From assembly GCA_035762005.1 (NCBI GenBank), contig DASTQA010000048.1, forward strand, positions 1-64,000: a DNA stretch of 64,000 nucleotides. Direction: 5' to 3'. The position numbers and the translations under genes were made by a program. The stretch comes from JAIBJN01 sp035762005. Its GTDB lineage: Bacteria > Actinomycetota > Thermoleophilia > Gaiellales > Gaiellaceae. The notes under the pieces were generated by a model. It ran no database searches and had not been told where the DNA came from. It saw nothing but the letters and a program-made list of their open reading frames with translations. Shown piece after piece: positions 8,412-17,056 of the stretch; position 1 is the stretch's first letter; each line of letters begins with the position of its first letter.

Positions 8412-8494
8412 TGCCGGGGGTGAGAGTCGAACTCACACGCCCTTGCGGGCAGAGGGTTTTAAGCCCCCCGCGTCTACCGTTCCGCCACCCCGGC
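8412..8494 (-). tRNA. tRNA-Leu (TAA)
   Basis: An 83-base class II tRNA on the minus strand. It has a GCCGGGG/CCCCGGC acceptor stem, anticodon loop CUUAAAA giving anticodon UAA, a long variable arm (TGCCCGCAAGGGCG) and a T arm GTGAG-TTCGACT-CTCAC. The discriminator is A and CCA is not encoded. Confidence 0.95.
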
Positions 8495-8505
8495 CGCCGG
8501 AGAGA

Positions 8506-9186
8506 CTAGTTCGAGCCCTGCTGTAACGTGTCGAGCGGGAACTTCTCGGGCGCGTCGCCCTGCGGCCCGCGGTAGTCGTCGACGAAGTCGTCGAACGCGT
8601 CCTCGTCGAACGCCGCGCACGTCAGCTGGTGGGTCCACGCGCTCAGGACGAGCTTGTTCGCGAGCGCCGGCTCGCCCTCCTCCGTCTCCGCCGGGAGCGG
8701 CGAGACGATGAGCCCGCGCGGGTCGTCGTCGTACCAGGTGCGGAGCTCGTCCACGGAGGCGTCCGGCACCTCGCTCCCGTACTGCACGACGACGCCGCCG
8801 TGCTCGAGGTTGTGGACGTAGTTCAGGGGCGGCACGGGTTGGTCGTAGAGGTTCCAGATCGCGGTCTGGGGACTGTGGAGGCCGCTCGTCGGCGGATCCG
8901 AGTTGTAGTCGTAGTCCTCCGGGAGCTCCCCGACGTGCCGGGCCTCGAGCGCGTCGAAGGTCGCGAGCGAGCACCGGCCCGGGCCGTCGCCCACGGCTCC
9001 GGCGCTGTCGTCGTCCCCGCCCGCGACGACGAAGCCGATCCCCACGGCTGCGGCAGCGAGGACGATCACCGCCGCGATGACGACGAAGATGAGCTGCGAG
9101 CGCCGCGCGTCCCGCTCCGGGCGGTATGCCTTCGGAGCCTGGACCGGGCGCTTCGGAGGGGTCGGGACACGATCCTTCTTGGCCAC
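8506..9186 (-). CDS. DUF3105 membrane-anchored protein
   Basis: A 226-residue protein. A basic, proline-rich N-terminus is followed by one transmembrane helix at residues ~33-55. The extracytoplasmic ~150-residue domain carries the DUF3105 hallmarks: PTSGLHSP, NYVHNLEHGGVVVQY and ALVLSAW-like TKL/WTHQL segments (here NKLVLSAWTHQLTC). Its conserved histidines suggest metal binding, but the family has no established function. The gene ends 12 bases before tRNA-Leu, and the ATG at 9186 is 15 bases downstream of the helicase stop, so it may be co-transcribed with the helicase. Confidence 0.85.
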   Translation of the reverse strand: MAKKDRVPTPPKRPVQAPKAYRPERDARRSQLIFVVIAAVIVLAAAAVGIGFVVAGGDDDSAGAVGDGPGRCSLATFDALEARHVGELPEDYDYNSDPPTSGLHSPQTAIWNLYDQPVPPLNYVHNLEHGGVVVQYGSEVPDASVDELRTWYDDDPRGLIVSPLPAETEEGEPALANKLVLSAWTHQLTCAAFDEDAFDDFVDDYRGPQGDAPEKFPLDTLQQGSN

Positions 9187-9201
9187 GCACGGAAAACGGT
9201 A

Positions 9202-11094
9202 TCAGCCAGCAGCGCGCGCCCTCGTGCCGAGGAAGCTCGCGACGGCGTCGAGGTCGGCGGCGAGCGGCGCGGGCGGAAGGGCGTCGAGGAAGCGGCGGCC
9301 GTACGCCCTCGTGCGGAGGCGGGGGTCGAGGACGGCGACGACGCCGCGGTCGTCGTGCCCGCGGATGAGGCGGCCGAAGCCCTGCCGGAGCTGGAGGATC
9401 GCCGAGGGGAGCGCGTAGCCGGCGAACCAGTCGCCGCCGAGGCGGGCGATGCGCTCGCAGCGCGCCTCGTGGAGCGCGTCGCCGGGCGCCGAGAACGGGA
9501 GCTTGTCGATCACGAGGAGGGAGAGGGACTCGCCCCGGACGTCCACGCCCTGCCAGAAGGTCTGCGTCGCGAGGAGGACGGAGTCGACCTCGTCGCGGAA
9601 GCGCTCGAGCAGCCGCTCTCGCGGCGCCTCGCCCTGGACGAGCACGGGGAAGGGGATCCGCGGGCGGGCGCGCTCCGCGAGCTCCTCGAGCGCCCGGTGG
9701 GAGGTCGTCAGCACGAGCGCGCGTCCCTCCGAGAGGCGGCAGAGGGCGACCACCTCGTCGGCCACGCGTGCGTCGTAGCCCGGCGAGCGCGGCTCGGGGA
9801 ACGCGCGCGGGACGTAGAGGAGCGCCTGCTCGCGGTAGTCGAACGGCGAGTCGAGTCGCACCTCCCTCGCCTCGTCGAGCCCGAGGCGGCCGCGGAGGAA
9901 GCGCGGCTCGAGCGTCGCCGAGACGAGGATCGAGACGACGTCGCGCTCCCAGAGCCGCTCGCGCAGGAGGCCCGAGACGTCCACGGGCGCCCACGCGAGC
10001 GCTCCCCGCTCGGCCCACGAGACGGCCTCGTCGTCGTCGACCGCCAGGCACGCGTCCAGGTCGTCCACAACCGTGCGCGTGCGGCGGGCGAGCGCGTCGG
10101 AGTCCTCTCCCCCGCCCTCGAGCGCGCCGGCGAGCCGGACGAGCGCGGTCCCGAGGGCGGCCGCCGGCCCGGCGGCCGCCTCCGCCTCCGCCGGCGTCAG
10201 GCGCCGCCGGCCGCGCCCCGGGTCGAGCCCGGCGAGGAGCTCCTCCCCGCGGCGGTCCACCTCCCCGAGGGACCGCGCCGGCACCGGGCGCCCGCTCTCG
10301 CGGCACATGCGCTCGACGTCGCGCAGGAGCTGCCTCAGGCCCCCCGTCGACACGCGGCCCCCGAACCAGGAGGCGGCCGCCTCCTCGAGCCTGTGCGCCT
10401 CGTCGAAGACGACCGCGTCGTGGTCGGGCAGCACCCCGGCGCCGTCGCCGGTCCTCCCGCGGAGAGCGAGGTCGGCGAAGTAGAGGGCGTGGTTCACGAC
10501 GACGAGCTCGGCCTCCCGGGCGCGCTCGCGCGCCGCCTCGGAGAAACACGTTCCGACGAAGGGGCAGCGACGGCCCGCGCAGCGGTCGGGGCCTACGGCG
10601 AGCTCGGTCCACAGGCTCGGGCGCGGCTCGAAGGGAAGCTCCGCGCCGTCTCCCGTCTCAGTCGTCTCGAGCCAGTCGCGCAGGCGCTCGAACTCGCGCG
10701 CGTCCTCCGCGGAGCGGAAGAGGGCGCCGGCCGAGCCGCTCAGGAGCGCGAGGCCCTGGAGGCTTCGCCGGCAGAGGTAGTTCTGCCGGCCCTTGAGGAC
10801 TGCGACGTCGACGTCGCGTCCGAGCGCCTTCGCCGCCGCCGGCACGTCCTTCGTCAGGAGCTGCTCCTGGAGCGCCTTCGTCGCCGTGGCGACGACGACG
10901 CGCTTGCCGGACGAGAGCGCGGGCACGAGGTACGCGAGGCTCTTGCCCACCCCCGTCCCCGCCTCCGCGAGGAGGTGCTCGCCCCGCTCGAGGGCGTCCG
11001 CGACCTCCTGGGCGAGGGCGGCCTGCTCGATCCGCGGCTCGAAGCCGGGAAGCGCGGCAGCGAGCCGCCCGCCGTGACCGAAGAACGCGCGCAT
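9202..11094 (-). CDS. DinG/XPD-type ATP-dependent DNA helicase with Fe-S cluster
   Basis: A 630-residue superfamily 2 helicase, predicted 5'-3'. Walker A is AEAGTGVGKS near residue 45. Four cysteines lie between motifs I and II (NYLCRRS, then CAGRRCPFVGTC), as in the XPD/DinG Fe-S domain. Motif II is DEAH (FDEAHRLEE), and the C-terminal motif VI is QGFGRLIRG. Length and order match the actinobacterial DinG-like/YoaA class, which unwinds forked or damaged DNA. There is no N-terminal exonuclease domain. It diverges from the VOC gene with about 70 bases between starts. Confidence 0.92.
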   Translation of the reverse strand: MRAFFGHGGRLAAALPGFEPRIEQAALAQEVADALERGEHLLAEAGTGVGKSLAYLVPALSSGKRVVVATATKALQEQLLTKDVPAAAKALGRDVDVAVLKGRQNYLCRRSLQGLALLSGSAGALFRSAEDAREFERLRDWLETTETGDGAELPFEPRPSLWTELAVGPDRCAGRRCPFVGTCFSEAARERAREAELVVVNHALYFADLALRGRTGDGAGVLPDHDAVVFDEAHRLEEAAASWFGGRVSTGGLRQLLRDVERMCRESGRPVPARSLGEVDRRGEELLAGLDPGRGRRRLTPAEAEAAAGPAAALGTALVRLAGALEGGGEDSDALARRTRTVVDDLDACLAVDDDEAVSWAERGALAWAPVDVSGLLRERLWERDVVSILVSATLEPRFLRGRLGLDEAREVRLDSPFDYREQALLYVPRAFPEPRSPGYDARVADEVVALCRLSEGRALVLTTSHRALEELAERARPRIPFPVLVQGEAPRERLLERFRDEVDSVLLATQTFWQGVDVRGESLSLLVIDKLPFSAPGDALHEARCERIARLGGDWFAGYALPSAILQLRQGFGRLIRGHDDRGVVAVLDPRLRTRAYGRRFLDALPPAPLAADLDAVASFLGTRARAAG

Positions 11095-11166
11095 GAGGGA
11101 CGCGGAGCGTAGAGCGCCCGCCGGTCAGCATAGCGAACGGACGTTCGATCGGCTACGCTTGCGCGG

Positions 11167-11586
11167 ATGGAGCAGCGCGTCAGCCTCGTCACGCTCGGCG
11201 TCGCCGACCTCCCTCGCGCCCGGTCGTTCTACGAGGCGCTCGGGTGGACGACCGGCGCGGAGCCCGGCGACGACATCGTCTTCTTCCAGGCCGGCGGGCT
11301 CGTCCTGGCGCTCTGGGACCGCGAGCGGCTCGCCGAGGACAGCGTCGTCGAGGACGGCGGCGGCTGGGGCGGCATCACGCTCGCCCACAACGTCCGCTCC
11401 CCCGACGAGGTCGACGCCGTGCTCGCCGAGGCCGAGAGGGCCGGAGCGACGGTCGCCCGCGCCGGCGCCCCCACCTTCTGGGGCGGGTACTCGGGTGTCT
11501 TCCTCGACCCGGACGGCCATCCCTGGGAGGTCGCTCACAACCCGCACTGGACGCTCGCGGAGGACGGCTCCGTCCGCCTCGCCTGA
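11167..11586 (+). CDS. VOC family (glyoxalase/bleomycin-resistance-like) protein
   Basis: A 139-residue protein with two beta-alpha-beta-beta-beta modules of the vicinal oxygen chelate fold. Residues 1-60 contain VTLGVADLPRARSFYEALGW; the second module contains GYSGVFLDPDGHPWEVAHNP, with the metal-ligand Glu in the WEV motif. Members include dioxygenases, glyoxalases and drug-binding proteins, and nothing here fixes the substrate. Downstream, on the opposite strand, is a truncated phenylacetate-CoA ligase whose broken end lies within about 50 bases of this gene's stop. Confidence 0.88.
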   Translation: MEQRVSLVTLGVADLPRARSFYEALGWTTGAEPGDDIVFFQAGGLVLALWDRERLAEDSVVEDGGGWGGITLAHNVRSPDEVDAVLAEAERAGATVARAGAPTFWGGYSGVFLDPDGHPWEVAHNPHWTLAEDGSVRLA

Positions 11587-11636
11587 GCGCCGCGGCGCGC
11601 TCAGCGGCCGCGAACCGCGGGCGGGACGTCCCTCGC

Positions 11637-11973
11637 GCGTGTAGCCGAGGACGAGCGGCTTCCCGGTCGTGCCCGAGGTCAGGTGCACCCGGATCACGTC
11701 CACGAGGGCGGCGCGGGCGACGTCGCCGAGCGGCGGCTCGGCCTCCTGCGAGGCGCGCAGCTCGTCCTTCGTCGTGAAGGGAAGCCGGCGCAGGTCGTTC
11801 GCGCCGCGAAGGTGCTCCGGCCGGACGCCCGCGGCCGCCAGCTTGCGCGGGTCGAAGGGCGCGTGCTCGTAGCAGCGCTCAACCTGGTCGGCCAGGCGCT
11901 CCTCCTCCAGGCGGCGGATCCAGGCGCGCGGCATCGTCTCGACCCGCTCGTCGAAGTAGCGGGCCCACTCCAC
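11637..11973 (-). pseudogene. Truncated phenylacetate-CoA ligase (PaaK-like) remnant
   Basis: An ATG at 11973 opens a clear PaaK-type N-terminus: ETMPRAWIRRLEEERL, then RRLPFTTKDELR and the AMP-binding P-loop HLTSGTTGKPLVLGYT. Homology stops about 113 residues in, just after the P-loop, where ~430 residues would be expected. The frame then continues through the antisense of the VOC gene with no family likeness. The adenylation core and C-terminal domain are missing, so it cannot act as a CoA ligase. It starts 17 bases after the EamA gene stop on the same strand and was probably the last gene of that operon before a 3' deletion. Confidence 0.8.
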
Positions 11974-11989
11974 GGGCGAAGCCCATGCT

Positions 11990-12868
11990 CTACATCTCGG
12001 GCGGAGGAAGCGGCCGTCCCCGTCGGCGAGCGCCAGCGCTCGCGCCCGCGCTCGCGACCGTGACGCAGAGGACGGCGAGCGCCTCGAGGGCGCCGGGCAC
12101 CTGGGCGAGGGCGAGCGCGCCGACGAGCGCCGCGACGGCGGGCTCGAGGCTCAGGAGGATGCCGAACGCGGCGAGCGAGAGGCGACGGAGCGCCGCGAGC
12201 TCGAGCGTGAACGGGATCACCGAGCCGAGCACCGCGACCGCGAGGCCGGTCGCGAGGACGCCGCCGTCGAGCAGGTCGCGACCGCCCGCGGCCAGCGCGG
12301 CGGGGGCGAGCAGCAGCGCGGCGACGGCGAGCGTGAGCGAGAGGCCGGTTCCCACCGACCAGTCGCGCAGCAGGCGCTTCCCGAGGACGATGTAGCCGGC
12401 CCAGCCCGCGGCCGCGCCGAGGGCGAACGCGAGCCCCGCCGGGTCGAGCTCCACCCCCGGGCTTCCGAGCAGGGCGACGCCCGCGCCCGCGAGCGCGACC
12501 CAGACGAAGTCGAGCGCGCGCCGGGAGCCGGCGACGGCGACCGCGAGCGGCCCGAGGAACTCGATCGTGACGGCGAGGCCGAGGGGGATGCGGTCGATCG
12601 CCTCGTAGAAGCACGCGTTCATGAGCGCGACGACCGCTCCGGCGCCGAGGACGAGGCGGAGCGGAGGCGTTCCCGAGCGTCCGAGCGTGCGGGCGTTGAG
12701 CGCGAGGAGCAGGAGCGCCGCGAGCCCGACGCGAAGCCAGACGAACGCCAGCGGGCGGACGGCGTCGAACGCGCTCGTGGCGAGCGCGGCGCCGAGCTGC
12801 ACCGAGAGCGCGGCGCCGACCACGAGCGCCGGCGCGGGCGCGTCGGCCAGCCGCCGGCGAAGCGTCAC
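11990..12868 (-). CDS. EamA/DMT-superfamily transporter (RhtA-like)
   Basis: A 292-residue, very hydrophobic protein with about ten predicted membrane helices in two EamA repeats. Conserved features include QLGAALATSAFDAVRPLAF near the start and FYEAIDRIPLGLAVTIEFLGP at the end of the first half, as in RhtA/threonine-homoserine exporters. The GTG at 12868 overlaps the nitrilase stop by four bases (GTGA), so the pair is translationally coupled. Export of an amino acid or of a nitrilase-pathway metabolite is a plausible guess; the substrate is not readable. Confidence 0.88.
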   Translation of the reverse strand: MTLRRRLADAPAPALVVGAALSVQLGAALATSAFDAVRPLAFVWLRVGLAALLLLALNARTLGRSGTPPLRLVLGAGAVVALMNACFYEAIDRIPLGLAVTIEFLGPLAVAVAGSRRALDFVWVALAGAGVALLGSPGVELDPAGLAFALGAAAGWAGYIVLGKRLLRDWSVGTGLSLTLAVAALLLAPAALAAGGRDLLDGGVLATGLAVAVLGSVIPFTLELAALRRLSLAAFGILLSLEPAVAALVGALALAQVPGALEALAVLCVTVASAGASAGARRRGRPLPPPEM

Positions 12869-13788
12869 TCGCCGCCGGGCGCGTTGACCTCGAGCCTGAA
12901 GATGTCGGGCCGGTGGTAGTGGCCGGCCGGGTCGAACCGCTGCCGCTCCTCGTAGAGCCTCGCCGGATCGAGGTCCGCGTAGAGGATGCCTTCCTCGCCG
13001 TAGAGCGGGCCCGCGAGGTACGAGCCGTCGGGCCCGAGGATCGCGCTGCCGCCGCGGCCGATGACCTCGATGCCCGCGAGCTCCTCGAGGAGCGGGAAGT
13101 CCGCGGGGTAGGCCGCCGTGCGCTGGAAGTGGCACGGGGCGATGACGAACGCGCGGGACTCCCGGGCGATGTGGACGAGCGTCGCCTGCCAGCCGTCCGA
13201 GTCGTCGGCGGTCGAGGCGACGTACATCTCGACGCCCGACTCGTAGAGCGAGAAGCGCGCGAGCGGCATGTAGTTCTCCCAGCAGATGAGGCCGCCGAGC
13301 CGCCCGAGGCCGGTCTCGATCGCGCGCAGGCCACGCCCGTCGCCCTGGCCCCAGACGAGGCGCTCGTGGTTCGTGGGGACGAGCTTGCGGTGGTGGAGCG
13401 CGAGCGCGCCCTCGGGATCGTGGTAGAGAAGCGTGTTGTAGAGCGTGCCCGGCCGGTCGGGGTCGACCTCGGTCACCCCGGTCACGAGCCAGACGGCGTT
13501 CGCGCGCGCGACGTCCCCGAGCCGGTCGGCGGCCGGGCCCGGGATCGCAACCGACTCCGCCGCCAGGCGCGCGAACGCGGCCTTGGCCCGCGGGTCGGCC
13601 CAACCGGCGAGGAACTTCGCCCAGACGGAGGACGGGTAGGCCGGGAGGAACGCCTCGGGGAAGACGACGAGCTCCGCGCCGGCCCCGGCGGCCTCCGCGG
13701 TGCGCTCGGCGAGGCGGTCGAGGGTCGCCTCGCGGTCGAGCACGACGGGCTCGATCTGGGCGCAGGCGACGGTGACCGGGCGGCGCAC
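12865..13788 (-). CDS. Nitrilase/cyanide hydratase-like C-N hydrolase
   Basis: With the GTG start at 13788 the protein has 307 residues. The Glu-Lys-Cys triad is intact: Glu45 (VVFPEAFLPAYP), Lys135 (HHRKLVPTNHERLVWGQGDG) and Cys169 (GGLICWENYMPL). The WGQGDG and CWENYMPL signatures are those of branch-1 true nitrilases, which convert nitriles to carboxylic acids and ammonia, rather than of amidases or carbamoylases. An alternative GTG at 13878 adds 30 residues without family likeness and has no better ribosome site. It is coupled to the EamA transporter and diverges from rmuC. Confidence 0.9.
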   Translation of the reverse strand: MRRPVTVACAQIEPVVLDREATLDRLAERTAEAAGAGAELVVFPEAFLPAYPSSVWAKFLAGWADPRAKAAFARLAAESVAIPGPAADRLGDVARANAVWLVTGVTEVDPDRPGTLYNTLLYHDPEGALALHHRKLVPTNHERLVWGQGDGRGLRAIETGLGRLGGLICWENYMPLARFSLYESGVEMYVASTADDSDGWQATLVHIARESRAFVIAPCHFQRTAAYPADFPLLEELAGIEVIGRGGSAILGPDGSYLAGPLYGEEGILYADLDPARLYEERQRFDPAGHYHRPDIFRLEVNAPGGE

Positions 13789-13914
13789 GAGCGGGGTTCT
13801 ACACGAAAAAGGCGCTCTTTGCGGATAGTTCGTCGCCGGCCCCTTGCACGGGCCGCACCGTCCGCTGTAAGCTCGCACCTGCCAGATCCGGTAAGCCCTC
13901 GGGCTCGCCGGATT

Positions 13915-13934
13915 TGGCGTTTAAGGAGGCGGGG
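13915..13934 (+). promoter_or_regulatory. 20-base element shared with the trxB upstream region
   Basis: TGGCGTTTAAGGAGGCGGGG, 45 bases before the rmuC start. It matches the 18262-18281 copy at 18 of 20 positions, the first 13 being identical. The GTTTAA core resembles the -35 box of SigB/SigF-type promoters, but a convincing -10 at the right spacing is not clear here. Confidence 0.4.
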
Positions 13935-13978
13935 GGTTGGCGGGTCCGTCCGACGTGCGGGCTAGCGTTCGTTGGTCC

Positions 13979-15079
13979 ATGGCCGAGACCGCTGTCCTCC
14001 TCCTCGTCCTCGTCGCCGCCGGCGCGGCCGGCGCCGTCTGGCTCGCGCGCTTCCTCCGGGCGGAGCTCTCGCGGCTCCGGGCCGAGTCCGGGACCCAGCT
14101 GACGGAGCGGACTGCGGACGTCGACCGGCGCCTGGCCGGCATCTCCGAGACGATGGACCGCCGGCTCGGAGAGCTGGACACGAAGGTCGACCGGCGCCTC
14201 GGCGAGCTGGACACCAGGGTCGACCGGCGCCTGGCCGGAATGACGGAGACGTCCTCGAGGATCCACGACCGGCTCGGGAAGGTCGACGAGGCGACCGCTC
14301 AGATGAACGAGAGGGCGAAGGACTTCCAGCGCTTCGAGCAGCTGCTGCGACCGCCGAAGGCTCGCGGCGGCGTGGGAGAGCTCCTGCTCGGGAATCTCCT
14401 CGCCGACCTGCTCCCTGCGGCCCGGTACACGCTCCAGCACGGTTTCCGGACCGGCGAACGGGTGGACGCGGTCATCCGGCTCGACGACGCGCTCGTCCCG
14501 ATCGACGCCAAGTTCCCGCTCGACAACTTCCAGCGCTTCGTCGAGGCCGACGGAGAGTCGGCGCGCGAGCTCTACGCCAAGGCTTTTGCCCGCGACGTCA
14601 AGGGGCACGTCGACGCGATCGCGGAGAAGTACATCCGCCCGGACGAGGGAACGTACGAGTTCGCGCTCATGTACCTGCCGGCCGAGGCCGTCTACTACGA
14701 GCTCGTCTGCAACCGCATCGGAGGCGATGCGAACCCGCTCGCATACGCGCACGAGCGGAAGGTCATCCCGGTCTCGCCGTCCACGTTCCATGCGTACCTC
14801 CTCGTCCTCGTGCAAGGCCTCAGGGGCCTGCAGATCGAGGAGCACGCCCGCGAGGTCATGGCGTACGTCGCCGACCTGAACCGCGACTTCGCGAGGTTCA
14901 AGACCGACTTCGACCTCGTCGGGAAGCACCTGGGCAACGCGCAGACGAAGTACGGCGAGTCGGAGAAGCGCCTCTCGCGGTTCGAGACGAAGCTCGAGCG
15001 GGCGGCCGAGTCCGAGCTGCCCGAGGGGACGACGGCGGTCGAGCTCGCCGAGCTCCCGCGCGCAGTCGACGCGGCCTGA
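13979..15079 (+). CDS. rmuC: RmuC-family DNA recombination protein
   Basis: A 366-residue protein from the ATG at 13979. An N-terminal membrane helix (residues ~4-22) is followed by a coiled coil built from near-identical units (VDRRLAGISETMDRRLGEL and two further DRRLGELD/DRRLAGM copies), visible as direct repeats in the DNA at about 14118-14240. The RmuC nuclease-like domain (residues ~110-330) has VPIDAKFPLDNFQRF and RPDEGTYEFALMYLPAEAVYYEL. RmuC is linked to limiting recombination at inverted repeats. The element at 13915 may be its promoter. An upstream in-frame ATG at 13937 adds 14 residues and is less likely. Confidence 0.92.
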   Translation: MAETAVLLLVLVAAGAAGAVWLARFLRAELSRLRAESGTQLTERTADVDRRLAGISETMDRRLGELDTKVDRRLGELDTRVDRRLAGMTETSSRIHDRLGKVDEATAQMNERAKDFQRFEQLLRPPKARGGVGELLLGNLLADLLPAARYTLQHGFRTGERVDAVIRLDDALVPIDAKFPLDNFQRFVEADGESARELYAKAFARDVKGHVDAIAEKYIRPDEGTYEFALMYLPAEAVYYELVCNRIGGDANPLAYAHERKVIPVSPSTFHAYLLVLVQGLRGLQIEEHAREVMAYVADLNRDFARFKTDFDLVGKHLGNAQTKYGESEKRLSRFETKLERAAESELPEGTTAVELAELPRAVDAA

Positions 15080-15151
15080 GCCGCCGCTCCGGCGCGGCGC
15101 GCCGGTGCCCCGCCCGCCCAGTCGCTTCCTATACTCGCTGCGAGACCGCTC

Positions 15152-17056
15152 GTGGAAGTCGTCGCCTGGTTCTTCCTCTGGCTCGCGATCGCCCTCCTCG
15201 GGCTGGGCGTCCTCCTCCTGCGGAGCTGGTGGAACGAGCGTCCCTTTGCCGGCGCACCGCTCAGGCTCTCCGCCGGCCTGCTCCTGGTCGGCGCGTCGGT
15301 CCAGCAGCTCATCCTCTTCGCCGTCCGCCTCGGCGACGGGAGCGTCGTCGACTCGGTTCCCTTCCTCACCGCCTCGATCGTCGCCGCCCTGCTCGCGACC
15401 GTGGTGTGGATCGCGCTCGCGAGCCGGCGGGGCCGCGAGAGCCTCCGGCGCGACGCGGAGCGCCCGCGGCGGATGCGGGAGCTCGAGGTGCTGGGCGCGA
15501 TCGGCCGCCTGAGCTCGCAGCGCGGGTCCCTGGAGGAGGTGGGCGGGGCCATCCTCGCCGCCGCCGCCCCGGCCCTCGGCGCCGACTCCGCGGTGCTGCT
15601 CCTGTACGACGAGGAGCACGGCCTCCTCACGGCCCGGGCGGCGAGCGGCATCCCGGAGCAGGCGTGGCGGAGCTTCGAGGTGCACGCCTCGGACGACTTC
15701 AACCGCAGGCTCCTGCACCACGGGGGGCCGATCGTCGTCGACGTCGACAGCGAGGGGCGCCTGAAGATGCAGCTCGCCCGCGCGATCGGCGCCCGCAGCG
15801 CGCTCGTCGTCCCCATCCGTCACGAGGGCCGCCCGGTCGGCACGCTGACCTTCTACGCCGTCCGGGCGCCGAGGCGGTTCGACGCGGTCACGGTCGCGGT
15901 CGCCGAGCTGGTCGGGAACGAGGCCGGAGACCTGCTCGAGCGCACACGGCTCGAGGAGACGCTGGCAGAGGAGCGCGAGCGGGCCGAGCAGGTGCTCGCC
16001 CACGTCGGCGACGGCGTCTTCCTCGTCGACCGCGAAGGCGTCGTTCGCCTCTGGAACCCGGCCATGGCGGCGATCACGGGGCTCCCAGCCCAGGACGTGC
16101 TCGCGCGCCGGCCCGAGGACGTGCTCTCCGGCTGGGCCGCCATCGCCCCGCTCGTGCCCGTCACGAGCGCGCCCGCGTTCGCGGCGAAGCACTCGGAGAC
16201 CCTGCCCCTCGACGTGGGCGGCCGCGAGCTCTGGATCTCCATCTCGGCCGTCGAGTTCCCGCACGGGACCGTCTACGCCCTCCGCGACCTCACGGAGGAG
16301 CGCGGGATCGAGAAGCTCAAGAGCGAGTTCGTCGCCACCGTCTCCCACGAGCTGCGCACGCCGCTCGCGGCCGTCTACGGCGCGGCGATGACGCTCCGGC
16401 GGGCCGACGTCGACCTGGGCGACGAGCGCCGCGCGCGCCTGCTCGCCGTCATCGCGAGCGAGGCCGACCGCCTCGCCCGGATCATCGAGCAGGTGCTCGC
16501 AGCCAGCCGGCTCGAATCGGGCGGCTTCGCGCTCTCGGTGGAGCGTTGCGACGCCGGGGCGCTCGCGCGGCAGGTGGTCGAGGCCGCCCGCGCGCACCTC
16601 CCGGAGGGCGTCGCCCTGGAGCTCGCCGCGCCCGACGGTCTCCCGACGGTCGCGGCCGACCCGGACATGGTCCGACAGGTGCTCACGAACCTCGTCGAGA
16701 ACGCCGTCAAGTACTCGCCCGCGGGCGGGCGGGTGGTCGTGACCCTGGAGAGCCACGAGACGCGCGTCCTCTTCGCCGTTCGCGACGAGGGCCTGGGCAT
16801 CCCGCTCCGCGAGCAGGACCGGATCTTCGAGAAGTTCTTCCGGCTCGACCCCAACCTGACGCGAGGCGTCGGCGGCACGGGCCTCGGGCTCTACATCTGC
16901 CGCGAGCTCGTCCGCCGGATGGGCGGTCGCATCTGGGTCGCGTCGAGGGAAGGCGAAGGATCGACCTTCTTCTTCGAGCTGCCGGTCTCGGAGGCGACCG
17001 ACCCTGCCGCCGAGGCGACCGCAGACGGCCTCGAGGCGCCTGCCGCGGCCGGCTAG
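15152..17056 (+). CDS. Orphan sensor histidine kinase (TM-GAF-PAS-HisKA-HATPase)
   Basis: A 634-residue membrane kinase from the GTG at 15152. Three hydrophobic helices fill residues ~5-95. A GAF domain (about 115-265), a PAS domain (about 285-390), HisKA with phospho-acceptor His399 in TVSHELRTPLAAVYG, and a HATPase domain follow; the last has N-box LVENAVKYSP, G1 DEGLGIP and G2 GGTGLGLYICREL. There is no response regulator next to it, so its partner is elsewhere. It shares four 3' bases (CTAG) with the convergent VLRF1-like gene and follows rmuC by 72 bases. Confidence 0.92.
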   Translation: MEVVAWFFLWLAIALLGLGVLLLRSWWNERPFAGAPLRLSAGLLLVGASVQQLILFAVRLGDGSVVDSVPFLTASIVAALLATVVWIALASRRGRESLRRDAERPRRMRELEVLGAIGRLSSQRGSLEEVGGAILAAAAPALGADSAVLLLYDEEHGLLTARAASGIPEQAWRSFEVHASDDFNRRLLHHGGPIVVDVDSEGRLKMQLARAIGARSALVVPIRHEGRPVGTLTFYAVRAPRRFDAVTVAVAELVGNEAGDLLERTRLEETLAEERERAEQVLAHVGDGVFLVDREGVVRLWNPAMAAITGLPAQDVLARRPEDVLSGWAAIAPLVPVTSAPAFAAKHSETLPLDVGGRELWISISAVEFPHGTVYALRDLTEERGIEKLKSEFVATVSHELRTPLAAVYGAAMTLRRADVDLGDERRARLLAVIASEADRLARIIEQVLAASRLESGGFALSVERCDAGALARQVVEAARAHLPEGVALELAAPDGLPTVAADPDMVRQVLTNLVENAVKYSPAGGRVVVTLESHETRVLFAVRDEGLGIPLREQDRIFEKFFRLDPNLTRGVGGTGLGLYICRELVRRMGGRIWVASREGEGSTFFFELPVSEATDPAAEATADGLEAPAAAG

